A stretch of DNA of 64,000 bases from JAVEDQ01 sp963783105 (GCA_963783105.1 CAWAMI010000003.1:806001-870000), one strand, 5' to 3'; shown: positions 9,078-16,532, numbered from the stretch's first letter. Program-made: numbers and translations. The notes: a model not told the origin generated them from the letters alone.

Positions 9078-10654
9078 CAGCCGGGCGTACGCAGGTTCTC
9101 CGCCATCGCGATCGCCCGCAGCACGGCGGTGGCCTTGTGCCGGGTCTCCGCCTCCTCCATCGCCGGGTCGGAGTCGGCGACGATGCCCGCCGAGGCCTGC
9201 ACGTAGGCGGTGCCGTCCCGGACGACGGCGGTGCGGATGGCGATCGCCATGTCGAGGTCGCCGGCGAAGTCGAGGTAGCCGACGCCGCCGCCGTAGACAC
9301 CCCGGCGGACCGGCTCGAGCTCGTCGATGATCTCCATCGCGCGCACCTTCGGGGCGCCGGTGAGCGTGCCGGCCGGGAAGCATGCGGCGAGGACGTCGAC
9401 GGCGGTCCGGTCGGGTTCCACCGTGCCGACGACGGTCGAGACGATGTGCATCACGTGCGAGTAGCGCTCGACCGCGCCGAACTCGACCACCCGCACCGTT
9501 CCCGGCCGGCACACCCTGCCGAGGTCGTTGCGGCCCAGGTCGACCAGCATGATGTGTTCGGCCCGTTCCTTGGCGTCGCCGACGAGTTCGGCGGCGAGCT
9601 CGGCGTCCTCCTCCGGCGTCGCGCCACGGGGGCGGGTGCCCGCGATGGGGTGCAGGCGGGCCGTCAGCTCCTCCGGGCGGGTGGTCAGCGTGTCCACCGT
9701 GGCCTGCTGACCCAGGACGCTTCCGGTCGTGTCGGCGCGGGTGACGGTCACCAGGGATTCGGGGCTGGAGCCGACGACGTCGAGCGGCCCGTCCGGCCCG
9801 TCGAGCCGGAGAAGGTACATGTACGGGCTCGGGTTGGTGGCCCGGAGCATCCGGTAGATGTCCAGCGCGTCGGCCTGCGTGCGCACCTCGAATCGCTGGC
9901 CGATCTGGGCCTGGAAGATGTCGCCCGCCCGCACCGCCTCGAGCGCGGCCTCCACCGACGGCTGGTAGCGCCCGGGAGCGGTGCGGGAGGCGAAGTCGAG
10001 GACCGGCTCCCGGCTCGTCGTCGCGACGGTCGGCGGCGCGGGCTGCGCGAGGTCGCGCGTCATCGCGTCGAGCCGCGTGACGGCCCCTTCGTAGTCGCCG
10101 TCGAAGGCGTTCGCCACCAGCAGGCAGGAGCCGTCCTCGTGGTCGACGACGGCGAGGTCGGTGGCGAGCAGGAGCGTCAGCTCCGGGACGTCGAGGTCGG
10201 CGGCGGCGTGCCGGGGCAGCCGCTCGATGCGGCGGACGAAGTCGTAGGCGACGTATCCGACCAGCCCGCCCATCAGCGGCGGCATCCCGGGCAGGCGGGG
10301 TGCGCGGAGGCTCCGGGCGCAGGCCTGCAGGACCTCCAGCGGGTCCCCCTCGACGGGCAGCCCCAGCGGCGGCGGCGAGGACCAGACGGCCCGGCCGTCC
10401 CTTTCGGTGAGCGCAGCCGCGGAGCGAACGCCGATGAACGAGTAGCGCGACCAGACGCGTCCGTGCTCGGCCGACTCCAGCAGGAAGGTGCCGGGGCCGC
10501 CGGCGAGCTTGCGGTAGACGCCGACCGGGGTCTCGCCGTCGGCGAGGACCCGCCGCGTCACCGGCACGACCGGGTACTCGGCGGCGAGCTTCTCGAACTC
10601 CTCCCGGTCCGGGACGACCGATCCGTCGGGGACGCTGACCCGGCGGGAGGTCAC
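9077..10654 (-). CDS. trpE: Anthranilate synthase component I
   Basis: TrpE converts chorismate to anthranilate together with a glutamine amidotransferase (TrpG), which is not in this window. The 525-residue protein has the tryptophan feedback-binding LLES element (TFLLESAEHGRVWSRYSFIG). The chorismate-binding half is complete: GSSPESLVTV, AGTRPRGATPEEDAELAAEL, RAEHIMLVDLGRNDLGRVC, LTGAPKVRAMEIIDEL, YGGGVGYLDFAGDLDMAIAIR and VQASAGIVADSDP. The start is the GTG at 10654, chosen because it overlaps the hisI stop as GTGA and fits family length. This coupling to hisI puts the first Trp gene inside the histidine operon, as in other actinobacteria. The stop overlaps the mini-ORF start. Confidence 0.97.
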   Translation of the reverse strand: MTSRRVSVPDGSVVPDREEFEKLAAEYPVVPVTRRVLADGETPVGVYRKLAGGPGTFLLESAEHGRVWSRYSFIGVRSAAALTERDGRAVWSSPPPLGLPVEGDPLEVLQACARSLRAPRLPGMPPLMGGLVGYVAYDFVRRIERLPRHAAADLDVPELTLLLATDLAVVDHEDGSCLLVANAFDGDYEGAVTRLDAMTRDLAQPAPPTVATTSREPVLDFASRTAPGRYQPSVEAALEAVRAGDIFQAQIGQRFEVRTQADALDIYRMLRATNPSPYMYLLRLDGPDGPLDVVGSSPESLVTVTRADTTGSVLGQQATVDTLTTRPEELTARLHPIAGTRPRGATPEEDAELAAELVGDAKERAEHIMLVDLGRNDLGRVCRPGTVRVVEFGAVERYSHVMHIVSTVVGTVEPDRTAVDVLAACFPAGTLTGAPKVRAMEIIDELEPVRRGVYGGGVGYLDFAGDLDMAIAIRTAVVRDGTAYVQASAGIVADSDPAMEEAETRHKATAVLRAIAMAENLRTPG

Positions 10655-11064
10655 GAGGCAGCGGCGGCGGGCCGCCCTTGCTGATCGTTCGCGGCCGGCC
10701 GTTCGCCCACCGATGCCGGCAGGACCGCGGCGTCGAAGCAGGTGCGGTCGCCCGTGTGGCAGGCGGCGCCGACCTGGTCGACCTTCACGAGCACCGTGTC
10801 CCCGTCGCAGTCGATCGCGACCGACTTGACCCACTGCTGGTGGCCGCTGGTCTCGCCCTTGACCCAGTACTCCTGACGGCTGCGGCTCCAGTAGGTGCAG
10901 CGGCCGGTCGTGAGGGTGCGATGCAGGGCCTCGTCGTTCATCCACCCGACCATGAGGACCTCGCCGGTGTCGTACTGCTGCGCGACGGCGGGAAACAGGC
11001 CGTTGTCGTCGCGCTTGAGTTGCGCGGCGATCGAGGGATCGAGGTTGGTCTCCGGGCTCTCCAC
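10651..11064 (-). CDS. hisI: Phosphoribosyl-AMP cyclohydrolase
   Basis: HisI hydrolyses phosphoribosyl-AMP in the third step of histidine synthesis. The product is about 137 residues with GLFPAVAQQYDTGEVLMVGWMN, LTTGRCTYWSRSRQEYWVKG and the metal-binding DCDGDTVLVKVDQVGAACHTG, followed by RTCF, which supply the Zn/Mg-binding Asp and Cys residues. It is the monofunctional form: no HisE domain is fused. The start chosen is GTG at 11064, giving MESPETNLDPSIAAQL. Upstream in-frame sequence has no nearby ATG. A toxin/antitoxin pair separates hisI from hisF, which is normally adjacent. The stop overlaps the trpE GTG by 4 bp. Confidence 0.95.
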   Translation of the reverse strand: MESPETNLDPSIAAQLKRDDNGLFPAVAQQYDTGEVLMVGWMNDEALHRTLTTGRCTYWSRSRQEYWVKGETSGHQQWVKSVAIDCDGDTVLVKVDQVGAACHTGDRTCFDAAVLPASVGERPAANDQQGRPAAAAS

Positions 11065-11113
11065 CTCTGTGATTTTGCCAGTCGGTGCAAACGGCTTCCG
11101 CGACCTCGCAGGG

Positions 11114-11689
11114 TCAGCCGGGCCAGCGCTCGACGAGGACGTCCGGCGTCCAATCCGGCCAACGGCACGGCCCGATCGGCATGCCGGAAGCGAACAGGGC
11201 GACCTCGTCCGGACCGTCGTGCCGGGAGTTGTCCCAGACCTGCGCCGAGTGTGCCCGCGGGATCGCCTCGGCCACGAGCGGCCACAGCCGGCGGAACCGG
11301 GTGCGGACCTTGTCGTCCGGGACGCGATGCCCACCCGCCGCGACGCGCGCCGCCACCCGCGGGACCGCGAGGTGCTCGGGGATCAGCAGCACGTGGAGCG
11401 CCACGCGGTAGCCCGCCGCCATCGCGTCGTCGAGGAGGGCGAGCTTCGAACGGTGGGAGAAGACGGTCTCGGCGATGAACGGCTCGCCCATGTCGATCAA
11501 CCGCTGGCGGGTGCGGGTGGCGATGCGGGCGGCCTCGTAGGCGTGCGCCTCCGCGTCGCCGGGCCAGCGGCGGGCCGCGATGACGTCGGCGTTGACGAAC
11601 GGGACACCCGGCCGGAGCGGTTCGAGCAGGAACTCGACGAAGGTCGACTTGCCGGCACCGTTCGGGCCGACGACGAGGTCGAGGCGCAC
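11114..11689 (-). CDS. Zeta-toxin-like P-loop kinase
   Basis: A 191-residue protein that begins directly with a Walker A loop (VVGPNGAGKSTFVEFLLEPL, residues 6-25), as zeta toxins and related small P-loop kinases do. VNADVIAARRWPG follows in the position where the zeta family has its substrate-binding Asp. GEPFIAETVFSHRSK matches the E-T-x-x-S-H-x-S-K segment of zeta-like proteins. Zeta toxins phosphorylate UDP-N-acetylglucosamine; whether this one does is unknown. It starts 36 bp downstream of a ParD-like antitoxin gene in the same orientation, the usual antitoxin-first order. The pair sits between hisF and hisI. No truncation is seen. Confidence 0.85.
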   Translation of the reverse strand: MRLDLVVGPNGAGKSTFVEFLLEPLRPGVPFVNADVIAARRWPGDAEAHAYEAARIATRTRQRLIDMGEPFIAETVFSHRSKLALLDDAMAAGYRVALHVLLIPEHLAVPRVAARVAAGGHRVPDDKVRTRFRRLWPLVAEAIPRAHSAQVWDNSRHDGPDEVALFASGMPIGPCRWPDWTPDVLVERWPG

Positions 11690-11725
11690 GGACTCAGCCC
11701 TCGGCCCGGTCCGTCGCGCGGCGGC

Positions 11726-12106
11726 TCAGGCGAGCGGCGACGTCGTGCCGTCCGGGTGGTACCGCGTGAGGACGCCGTCGTCGTCGAGGGCGACGGTCGT
11801 GACGCCGCGGGCCGCGAGGCGCTGACCGAAGCTCGTGGTGCGCGCGGCCTCGGAGATCGAGGTGTCGAGTTCGGCCGAGAAGACGGCCCGCTCCTCGGCC
11901 GTGAGGTCGCGCTCCGGGAGCTCGCCCGCGAGTGCGGCCTCGACGCGCCGCCGGGCTGCGGTCTGCGTCATCGACACCGCCCGCCCGACACGGGCCCAGT
12001 GGTCGATCTGCTGCTTCGCGGAACGGCTCTGCCGCGCGCCCTCGACGCTCGCCGCCTCGAACAGGTCCGCGGCGATGCGGGTGGGACGATCCGGTGCGGT
12101 GGTCAC
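11726..12106 (-). CDS. ParD-like antitoxin paired with the zeta-type toxin
   Basis: The 126-residue product starts with a ribbon-helix-helix-like region: PTRIAADLFEAASVEGARQS followed by SRSAKQQIDHWARVGRAVS. The S-x-K-Q-I-x-H-W-A-R-x-G segment is typical of ParD-like antitoxins. The C-terminal half (DTSISEAARTTSFGQRLAAR, then VTTVALDDDGVLTRYHPDG) is likely to be the toxin-binding part. The start is GTG at 12106, preceded by GGAGGT with 7-nt spacing. Two identical-arm palindromes lie just upstream at 12142-12176, fitting the DNA-binding autorepression known for such antitoxins. Family placement is by motif. Activity is not known. Confidence 0.8.
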   Translation of the reverse strand: MTTAPDRPTRIAADLFEAASVEGARQSRSAKQQIDHWARVGRAVSMTQTAARRRVEAALAGELPERDLTAEERAVFSAELDTSISEAARTTSFGQRLAARGVTTVALDDDGVLTRYHPDGTTSPLA

Positions 12107-12141
12107 GGCAGCACCTCCATGGTTTGTCCGGTACCCGCTCC

Positions 12142-12176
12142 GTAGCAGTGTGCTACATGCTGTAGCAAGATGCTAC
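12142..12176. promoter_or_regulatory. Paired palindromic operator of the toxin/antitoxin operon
   Basis: GTAGCA-GTG-TGCTAC (12142-12156) and GTAGCA-AGA-TGCTAC (12162-12176) are two perfect 6-bp-arm palindromes with identical arms. Their centres are 20 bp apart, about two helical turns. They lie 36-70 bp upstream of the antitoxin GTG, the expected promoter position. Two operator palindromes on the same DNA face suit a dimeric ribbon-helix-helix repressor. The link to the antitoxin is inferred from position. Confidence 0.7.
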
Positions 12177-12189
12177 GTCCTCGTCGGAC

Positions 12190-12348
12190 GGTCGACACCC
12201 GAACCGGTGTCGACCGCCCGCGGCCATCCGCTCCCCGCCCCACACCCGAACCGGTGTCGACCGCCCGCGGCCATCCGCTCCCCGCCCCACACCCGAACCG
12301 GTGTCGACCGCCCGCGGCCATCCGCTCCCCGCCCCACACCCGAACCGG
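12190..12348. repeat. 47-bp tandem repeat array with hairpin cores, upstream side of the toxin/antitoxin operon
   Basis: Three full units of 47 bp start at 12195, 12242 and 12289, with a partial fourth at 12336. Each contains ACACC-CGAACC-GGTGT followed by CGACCGCCCGCGGCCATC. The first copy forms a perfect 10-bp hairpin, GGTCGACACC (12190-12199), loop CGAACC, GGTGTCGACC (12206-12215). Because the whole unit is conserved, including the part between hairpins, this is a tandem repeat and not a CRISPR array. It fills the gap between hisF (stop at 12399) and the toxin/antitoxin promoter. The same 47-bp spacing of related hairpins occurs at 4.15 kb. Confidence 0.85.
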
Positions 12349-12398
12349 CGTGCCCGGCCTCCGCGGTTGCGGCCTCGATCCCGGCCCCGTTCGCGGCC

Positions 12399-13172
12399 TC
12401 AGCGGACCGGGATGTCCTCCCGGCGCAGCGCGTCCTTCACGTCCCGGATCCGCAGGGTGCCGAAGTGGAACACGCTCGCCGCGAGCACCGCGTCGGCGCC
12501 GGCGACCACGGCGGGGGCGAAGTGCTCGACCGCTCCCGCTCCCCCGCTCGCGATCACGGGGACGGTCACCGTCGCCCGGGCTTCGCGGATCATCTCGAGG
12601 TCGTAGCCCGCCTTGGTGCCGTCGGCGTCCATCGAGTTGAGCAGGATCTCCCCGGCGCCGAGGTCCTCGGCGCGCAGCAGCCAGTCGAGCAGGTCGATGC
12701 CGGTTCCGCGCCGGCCGCCGTGCGTGGTGACCTCGAAGCCGCTCGGCGTGGGGTCGGAACCCTCCGGGACGCGGCGGGCGTCGGCGGAGAGCACGATGCA
12801 CTGGGCGCCGAAGCGCTCGGAACACTCGCGGAGCAGCTGCGGTCGGGCGATGGCGGCGGTGTTGATGCCGACCTTGTCCGCACCCGCGCGCAGCAGGCGG
12901 TCGACGTCGTCGACGCTACGCACCCCGCCGCCGACCGTGAGCGGGATGAACACCTGCTCGGCGGTGCGTGTGACGATGTCGTAGGTCGTGGCACGGTCGC
13001 CGCTGCTGGCCGTGATGTCGAGGAACACGAGCTCGTCGGCACCCTCGGCGTCGTAGACGCGCGCCATCTCGACCGGGTCGCCGGCGTCCCGGAGTTCCTG
13101 GAAGTTCACGCCCTTCACGACCCGGCCCGCGTCCACGTCGAGACACGGGACGACCCGGACGGCGAGCGTCAT
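12399..13172 (-). CDS. hisF: Imidazole glycerol phosphate synthase cyclase subunit
   Basis: HisF takes ammonia from HisH and closes the imidazole ring, giving imidazole glycerol phosphate and AICAR. The 257-residue TIM barrel has the catalytic Asp in VVPCLDVDAGRVVKGVNF and the second in QCIVLSADARRVP. LTVGGGVRSVDDV, ADKVGINTAAI and VIASGGAGAVEHF are the phosphate-binding loops. The start is the ATG at 13172 (MTLAVRVVPCLD), the usual family N-terminus, 28 bp after the hisA stop. Its partner hisH lies 12.5 kb away beyond the nitrate block. Downstream, the array and toxin/antitoxin pair separate it from hisI. Confidence 0.97.
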   Translation of the reverse strand: MTLAVRVVPCLDVDAGRVVKGVNFQELRDAGDPVEMARVYDAEGADELVFLDITASSGDRATTYDIVTRTAEQVFIPLTVGGGVRSVDDVDRLLRAGADKVGINTAAIARPQLLRECSERFGAQCIVLSADARRVPEGSDPTPSGFEVTTHGGRRGTGIDLLDWLLRAEDLGAGEILLNSMDADGTKAGYDLEMIREARATVTVPVIASGGAGAVEHFAPAVVAGADAVLAASVFHFGTLRIRDVKDALRREDIPVR

Positions 13173-13200
13173 CGGGGCTCGGGCGGGGTCACGGTCGGGG

Positions 13201-13920
13201 TCACGGTCGGCCCACCGCGTCCAGCGCCTCCGGCAGCGTGAAAGCCCCGGCGTAGAGCGCCTTGCCGACGATGGCACCCTCGACGCCCGGGACCGTGGCG
13301 ATGGCGCGCAGGTCGTCGAGGCTGCTGACCCCGCCGCTCGCGACCACGGGTCGGTTCGTCGCGGCCGTGACCGAGCGCAGCAGGTCCAGGTTCGGGCCGG
13401 TCAGCGTGCCGTCGCGGCGCACGTCGGTGACGACGTAGCGGGCGCATCCGTCGGCGTCGAGGCGGGCGAGCACCTCGAACAGCTCGCCGCCCTCGGACGT
13501 CCATCCGCGGGCGGCGAGCGTCGTCCCCCGCACGTCGAGGCCGACGGCGATCCGGTCCCCGACGCGGGCGATCGCGGAGCGCACCCAGTCCGGGTTCTCC
13601 AGGGCGGCGGTACCGACGTTGACCCGCGCCGCCCCGGTCGCCAGCGCCGCGTCGAGGGAGGCGTCGTCGCGGATGCCGCCGGACAGCTCGACCTGCACGT
13701 CCAGCTTCCCGACCACCTCGGCGAGCAGGTCCCGGTTCGAACCCCGGCCGAAGGCGGCGTCGAGGTCGACGAGGTGGACCCACTCCGCACCGTCCTGCTG
13801 CCAGCGCAGGGCGGCCTCCAGCGGGTCTCCGTAGCCGGTCTCGCTCCCGGCCTCGCCCTGCACCAGGCGGACGGCCTGACCGTGGGTGACGTCGACGGCG
13901 GGGAGCAGGGTGAGCGGCAC
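13201..13920 (-). CDS. hisA: Phosphoribosyl isomerase HisA, probably the bifunctional PriA form
   Basis: HisA isomerises ProFAR to PRFAR. In actinobacteria the PriA form also does the TrpF step of tryptophan synthesis. The 239-residue product has Asp10 in LLPAVDVTHGQAVRLVQGEA, VELSGGIRDDASLDAAL, VNVGTAALENPDWV, AVGLDVRGTTLAARGW, the second acid in VVTDVRRDGTLTGPN, and VVASGGVSSLDDL. The VTHGQAVRLVQG and ARGWTSEGG segments resemble PriA. No trpF is present in the window, which fits dual activity; this is an inference. hisA begins a block that has lost its usual upstream neighbour hisH, so it needs a promoter within 13921-14155 or read-through. Confidence 0.95.
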   Translation of the reverse strand: MPLTLLPAVDVTHGQAVRLVQGEAGSETGYGDPLEAALRWQQDGAEWVHLVDLDAAFGRGSNRDLLAEVVGKLDVQVELSGGIRDDASLDAALATGAARVNVGTAALENPDWVRSAIARVGDRIAVGLDVRGTTLAARGWTSEGGELFEVLARLDADGCARYVVTDVRRDGTLTGPNLDLLRSVTAATNRPVVASGGVSSLDDLRAIATVPGVEGAIVGKALYAGAFTLPEALDAVGRP

Positions 13921-13960
13921 GCGCCGAATTTACCGATCTCCGGCGGCCGGCTGGCGCCTC

Positions 13961-14076
13961 CCGCCCATCCGCCCATCCGCCCATCCGCAAGATCGTCAGC
14001 AACCGGGAAGATCGACATCCCGCGGAGCGTGACCGCGCGGGCGGCGTGTCGATCACCCGCGTTGCTCACGATCTTG
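13961..14076. repeat. Octamer tandem repeat and an 89-bp imperfect palindrome at the hisA/ABC junction
   Basis: CCGCCCAT is repeated three times in tandem (13961-13984). Right after it, CAAGATCGTCAGCAAC (13988-14003) and GTTGCTCACGATCTTG (14061-14076) are inverted copies with 15 of 16 matches. Inside them, ATCGACATCCCGCG and CGCGGGCGGCGTGTCGAT give further partial pairing, so the whole 89 bp can fold into one long hairpin. It lies between the divergent hisA and ABC transporter genes, at the edge of the block that splits the his operon. It could be a repetitive palindromic element or MITE-like remnant. No transposase is nearby. Confidence 0.75.
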
Positions 14077-14155
14077 ATCGGCGCCGTCGATGCCGCGCGT
14101 GCGACCACGAATCCGCGCGAGGGACTACCTTTGCGCGCGACGCAAGGAGGCGCGG

Positions 14156-15151
14156 ATGGCGGACGCAGCCGTTGCGGTGTCGGGGCTGACGAAGAACTAC
14201 GGCGACTTCGAGGCCGTCCGCGGCATCGACCTGACGATCGCCTCCGGCGAGATCTTCGGATTCCTCGGCCCGAACGGAGCCGGCAAGTCCACGACCATCA
14301 ACATGCTCTGCACGCTGGTCTCGCCGACCGGCGGCCGAGCAGAGGTCGCCGGCTTCGACGTCGTCCGGCAGCGGGACGACGTCCGGCGCAACATCGGGCT
14401 GGTCTTCCAGGATCCGACGCTCGACGGCTATCTGACGGCCGAGCGCAACCTGCGCCTGCACGCCGAGCTGTACGGCATCCCGCGTTCGATGGTCGACGAC
14501 CGGCTGCGCCAGGTGCTCGACATGGTGGGGCTCTGGGACCGGCGCAAGAGCAAGGTGAGCACCTTCTCCGGCGGTATGCGGCGGCGCCTCGAGATCGCCC
14601 GCGGGCTGATGCACTCGCCGCGGGTGCTGTTCCTCGACGAGCCGACCGTGGGCCTCGATCCGCAGACCCGCAGTTCGATCTGGGCCTACATCCGCGAGCT
14701 CAAGCAGGCGGAGGACATCACGATCTTCCTCACCACCCACTACATGGACGAGGCGGAGTACTGCGACCGCATCGCGATCATGGACTCGGGACGGATCATC
14801 GCGCTGGACACCCCGGAGGCGCTGAAGGAGAGCGTCGGCAAGGACCGGGTGCAGATCCGCACCGACGACGATGCCGCCGCCGTCGCCGCGCTGGCCGAGC
14901 ACTTCGGGATCGAGGCCCGGATGGCCGAGGGCGCGCTGACCTTCCCCGTCGAGCAGGGCGAGGCCTTCGTCCCGAAGCTGTTCGCCGAACTGCCGGTCCC
15001 GATCCGGTCGGTGAACGTGTCCCGCCCGACGCTCGACGACGTGTTCATGTCCTACACCGGCACCACCATCCGGGACGCCGAGTCGACGGCGGCCGATCGT
15101 GGCCGTCAGCAGATGCAGATGTTCCGAGCCGCGGCAGGGGGACGCCGATGA
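14156..15151 (+). CDS. ABC exporter ATP-binding protein, DrrA-like
   Basis: The 331-residue ATPase has all nucleotide-binding motifs: Walker A GPNGAGKST (about residues 39-47), Q-loop NIGLVFQDPTLDG, signature FSGGMRRRLEIARGL, Walker B VLFLDEPTVGLDP and switch His in FLTTHYMDEAE. The C-terminal part, with RPTLDDVFMSYTGTTIRD, is typical of the daunorubicin-resistance DrrA family, which drives export of drugs or lipids. The start is the ATG at 14156, preceded by AAGGAGG (14144-14150). It overlaps the permease start by 4 bp (ATGA), so the two form one operon. The substrate is unknown. The ABC pair opens the block inserted in the his operon. Confidence 0.93.
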   Translation: MADAAVAVSGLTKNYGDFEAVRGIDLTIASGEIFGFLGPNGAGKSTTINMLCTLVSPTGGRAEVAGFDVVRQRDDVRRNIGLVFQDPTLDGYLTAERNLRLHAELYGIPRSMVDDRLRQVLDMVGLWDRRKSKVSTFSGGMRRRLEIARGLMHSPRVLFLDEPTVGLDPQTRSSIWAYIRELKQAEDITIFLTTHYMDEAEYCDRIAIMDSGRIIALDTPEALKESVGKDRVQIRTDDDAAAVAALAEHFGIEARMAEGALTFPVEQGEAFVPKLFAELPVPIRSVNVSRPTLDDVFMSYTGTTIRDAESTAADRGRQQMQMFRAAAGGRR

Positions 15152-16050
15152 CCACCACCGACGCCGGCACCGCGGCCGCGACCGACCGCGAGGACTCCCG
15201 GCTGGAGGTCGCGCGCATCCGGGTGCCCACGCGCACGGCCGGCAGCGAGCTGCGAGCCGTCAAGATCGTGTGGCAGCGCGAGCTCATCCGCTTCTTCTCG
15301 GACCGGCTGCGGATGGTGACGGCGCTCGTGCAGCCGTTCCTGTTCCTGTTCGTGCTGGGCAGCGGCCTGTCGAACCTGACGGAGGCGAGCACCGGCGGGA
15401 TCAGCCTGCGGACGTTCCTCTACCCCGGCATCCTCGCCATGGCGGTCATGTTCACGGCGATGTTCTCGGCGGCGTCCGTCGTCTGGGACCGCGAGTTCGG
15501 CTTCCTGCGCGAGATGCTCGTGGCCCCGGTGCGGCGCAGCTCGATCGTGCTCGGCAAGTGCCTCGGTGGGGCGACGGTGGCCGCGTTCCAGGGCGTGGTC
15601 GTCATCGCGATCGCCGGGCTGGTCGACGTCCCCTACGCGGCGACGCTGATCCTCGCCGTGCTCGGCATCCAGCTCCTGCTGGCGTTCACGATCACGACCT
15701 TCGGCGTGATGATGGCCGCGCGGATCCGGCAGATGCAGTCGTTCATGGCGCTGACGCAGATGCTGATCCTGCCGCTGTTCTTCCTCTCCGGGGCCATGTT
15801 CCCGGTGACGAACCTCCCGACCTGGCTGACCGTGCTGAACCGCGTCGACCCGATGACCTACGCGGTCGAGCCGATGCGGCGAGTGGTCTTCGACCACATC
15901 TCGGTCCCGGCCGACGCCCGGACACGCTTCGATCCGGGACTCACCTGGAACGGCTGGCACGTGCCGACCCTGCTCGAGCTGGGCGTCGTCGCGGCGCTCG
16001 GGCTGGTCTTCCTCGGCATCGCGATCTCGCAGTTCAGCCGGGCCGAGTGA
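15148..16050 (+). CDS. ABC-2 type exporter permease, DrrB-like
   Basis: The 300-residue membrane partner of the preceding ATPase. A charged cytoplasmic N-terminus of about 45 residues ends in VKIVWQRELIRFFSDRLRMV. Six hydrophobic segments follow, including ALVQPFLFLFVLGSGL, YPGILAMAVMFTAMFSAASV, AFQGVVVIAIAGLV, TLILAVLGIQLLLAFTITTF and LTQMLILPLFFLSGAMFP, and a last helix (LLELGVVAALGLVFLGIAIS). WDREFGFLREMLVAPV, FFLSGAMFPVTNLP and RVDPMTYAVEPMR are characteristic of ABC-2 drug/lipid exporters. The ATG overlaps the upstream stop by 4 bp. No substrate can be assigned. Confidence 0.92.
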   Translation: MTTTDAGTAAATDREDSRLEVARIRVPTRTAGSELRAVKIVWQRELIRFFSDRLRMVTALVQPFLFLFVLGSGLSNLTEASTGGISLRTFLYPGILAMAVMFTAMFSAASVVWDREFGFLREMLVAPVRRSSIVLGKCLGGATVAAFQGVVVIAIAGLVDVPYAATLILAVLGIQLLLAFTITTFGVMMAARIRQMQSFMALTQMLILPLFFLSGAMFPVTNLPTWLTVLNRVDPMTYAVEPMRRVVFDHISVPADARTRFDPGLTWNGWHVPTLLELGVVAALGLVFLGIAISQFSRAE

Positions 16051-16090
16051 CCCGGGTGGGCGGACGTCGTCGGATTCCCGTCGCGGGAGC

Positions 16091-16204
16091 TCAGACGGCC
16101 CGTCCGTAGCGGTCCTCGAGGCGGACCACGTCGGTGAGCTCGGTCGTCGACGCCTCGAGCACGACGGTGTCCTCGATCGCCGTCATCCGGTGCCGGAGGG
16201 GGAA
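16091..16204 (-). pseudogene. C-terminal remnant of a cupin-type (sugar-phosphate isomerase-like) protein
   Basis: The minus strand codes for RHRMTAIEDTVVLEASTTEL followed by TDVVRLEDRYGRAV and a stop. This closely resembles the last strand and tail of mannose-6-phosphate-isomerase-like cupins (H-R-I-x-A-x-E-D-T-x-x-L-E-V-S-T-P-E-L-D-D-V-V-R-L-E-D). Nothing of the rest of the cupin fold is found upstream. The reading frame runs instead into a 42-bp palindrome at 16243. I read this as the 3' end of a destroyed gene left at a rearrangement point. A short functional peptide from the ATG at 16186 cannot be excluded but is unlikely. Confidence 0.6.
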
Positions 16205-16242
16205 CGGATCCGGGCCGTTCCGTCCCGACCCCGAGTCCAGGC

Positions 16243-16284
16243 TGCGTAAGGACACGCCGAGAGACGCCGGCGTGTCCTTACGCA
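16243..16284. repeat. Perfect 17-bp-arm palindrome beside the cupin remnant
   Basis: TGCGTAAGGACACGCCG (16243-16259), an 8-nt loop (AGAGACGC) and the exact reverse complement CGGCGTGTCCTTACGCA (16268-16284). The hairpin is very strong. There is no T-run on either strand and no gene ending next to it, so an ordinary terminator is not obvious. It lies about 250 bp upstream of narG and cuts off the cupin remnant. It may be a repeated extragenic palindrome; other genomic copies would show this. The 16285-16532 stretch up to narG holds no gene I can support. Confidence 0.9.
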
Positions 16285-16532
16285 TCTTCTGCTGCGGTGC
16301 AGAGCGCCGGGCCTGGGCTCGTGAACGGCCTCGACGACGTCCATCGGCGCGCCGATCCTTGCGCTAGTGCAATCCATGAGCGAGGTTCGACCCGTTACTG
16401 CTTCTGGTCGGTGTCAGCGGCCCCAGCAGATCCTCCGAGTCCGCCGTCGGTTGCCGCGTGCGGTGGCGCGGTCGTGGATCGGGGCGTCGGGCTGGCCGAC
16501 GGCTACCTGCCCGAGCCCCTCGGAGATGCGCC

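Noticed and set aside
12190..12348. CRISPR array
   Set aside because: The units repeat in full, including the part that would be the spacer, and no cas gene is nearby. It is a tandem repeat.
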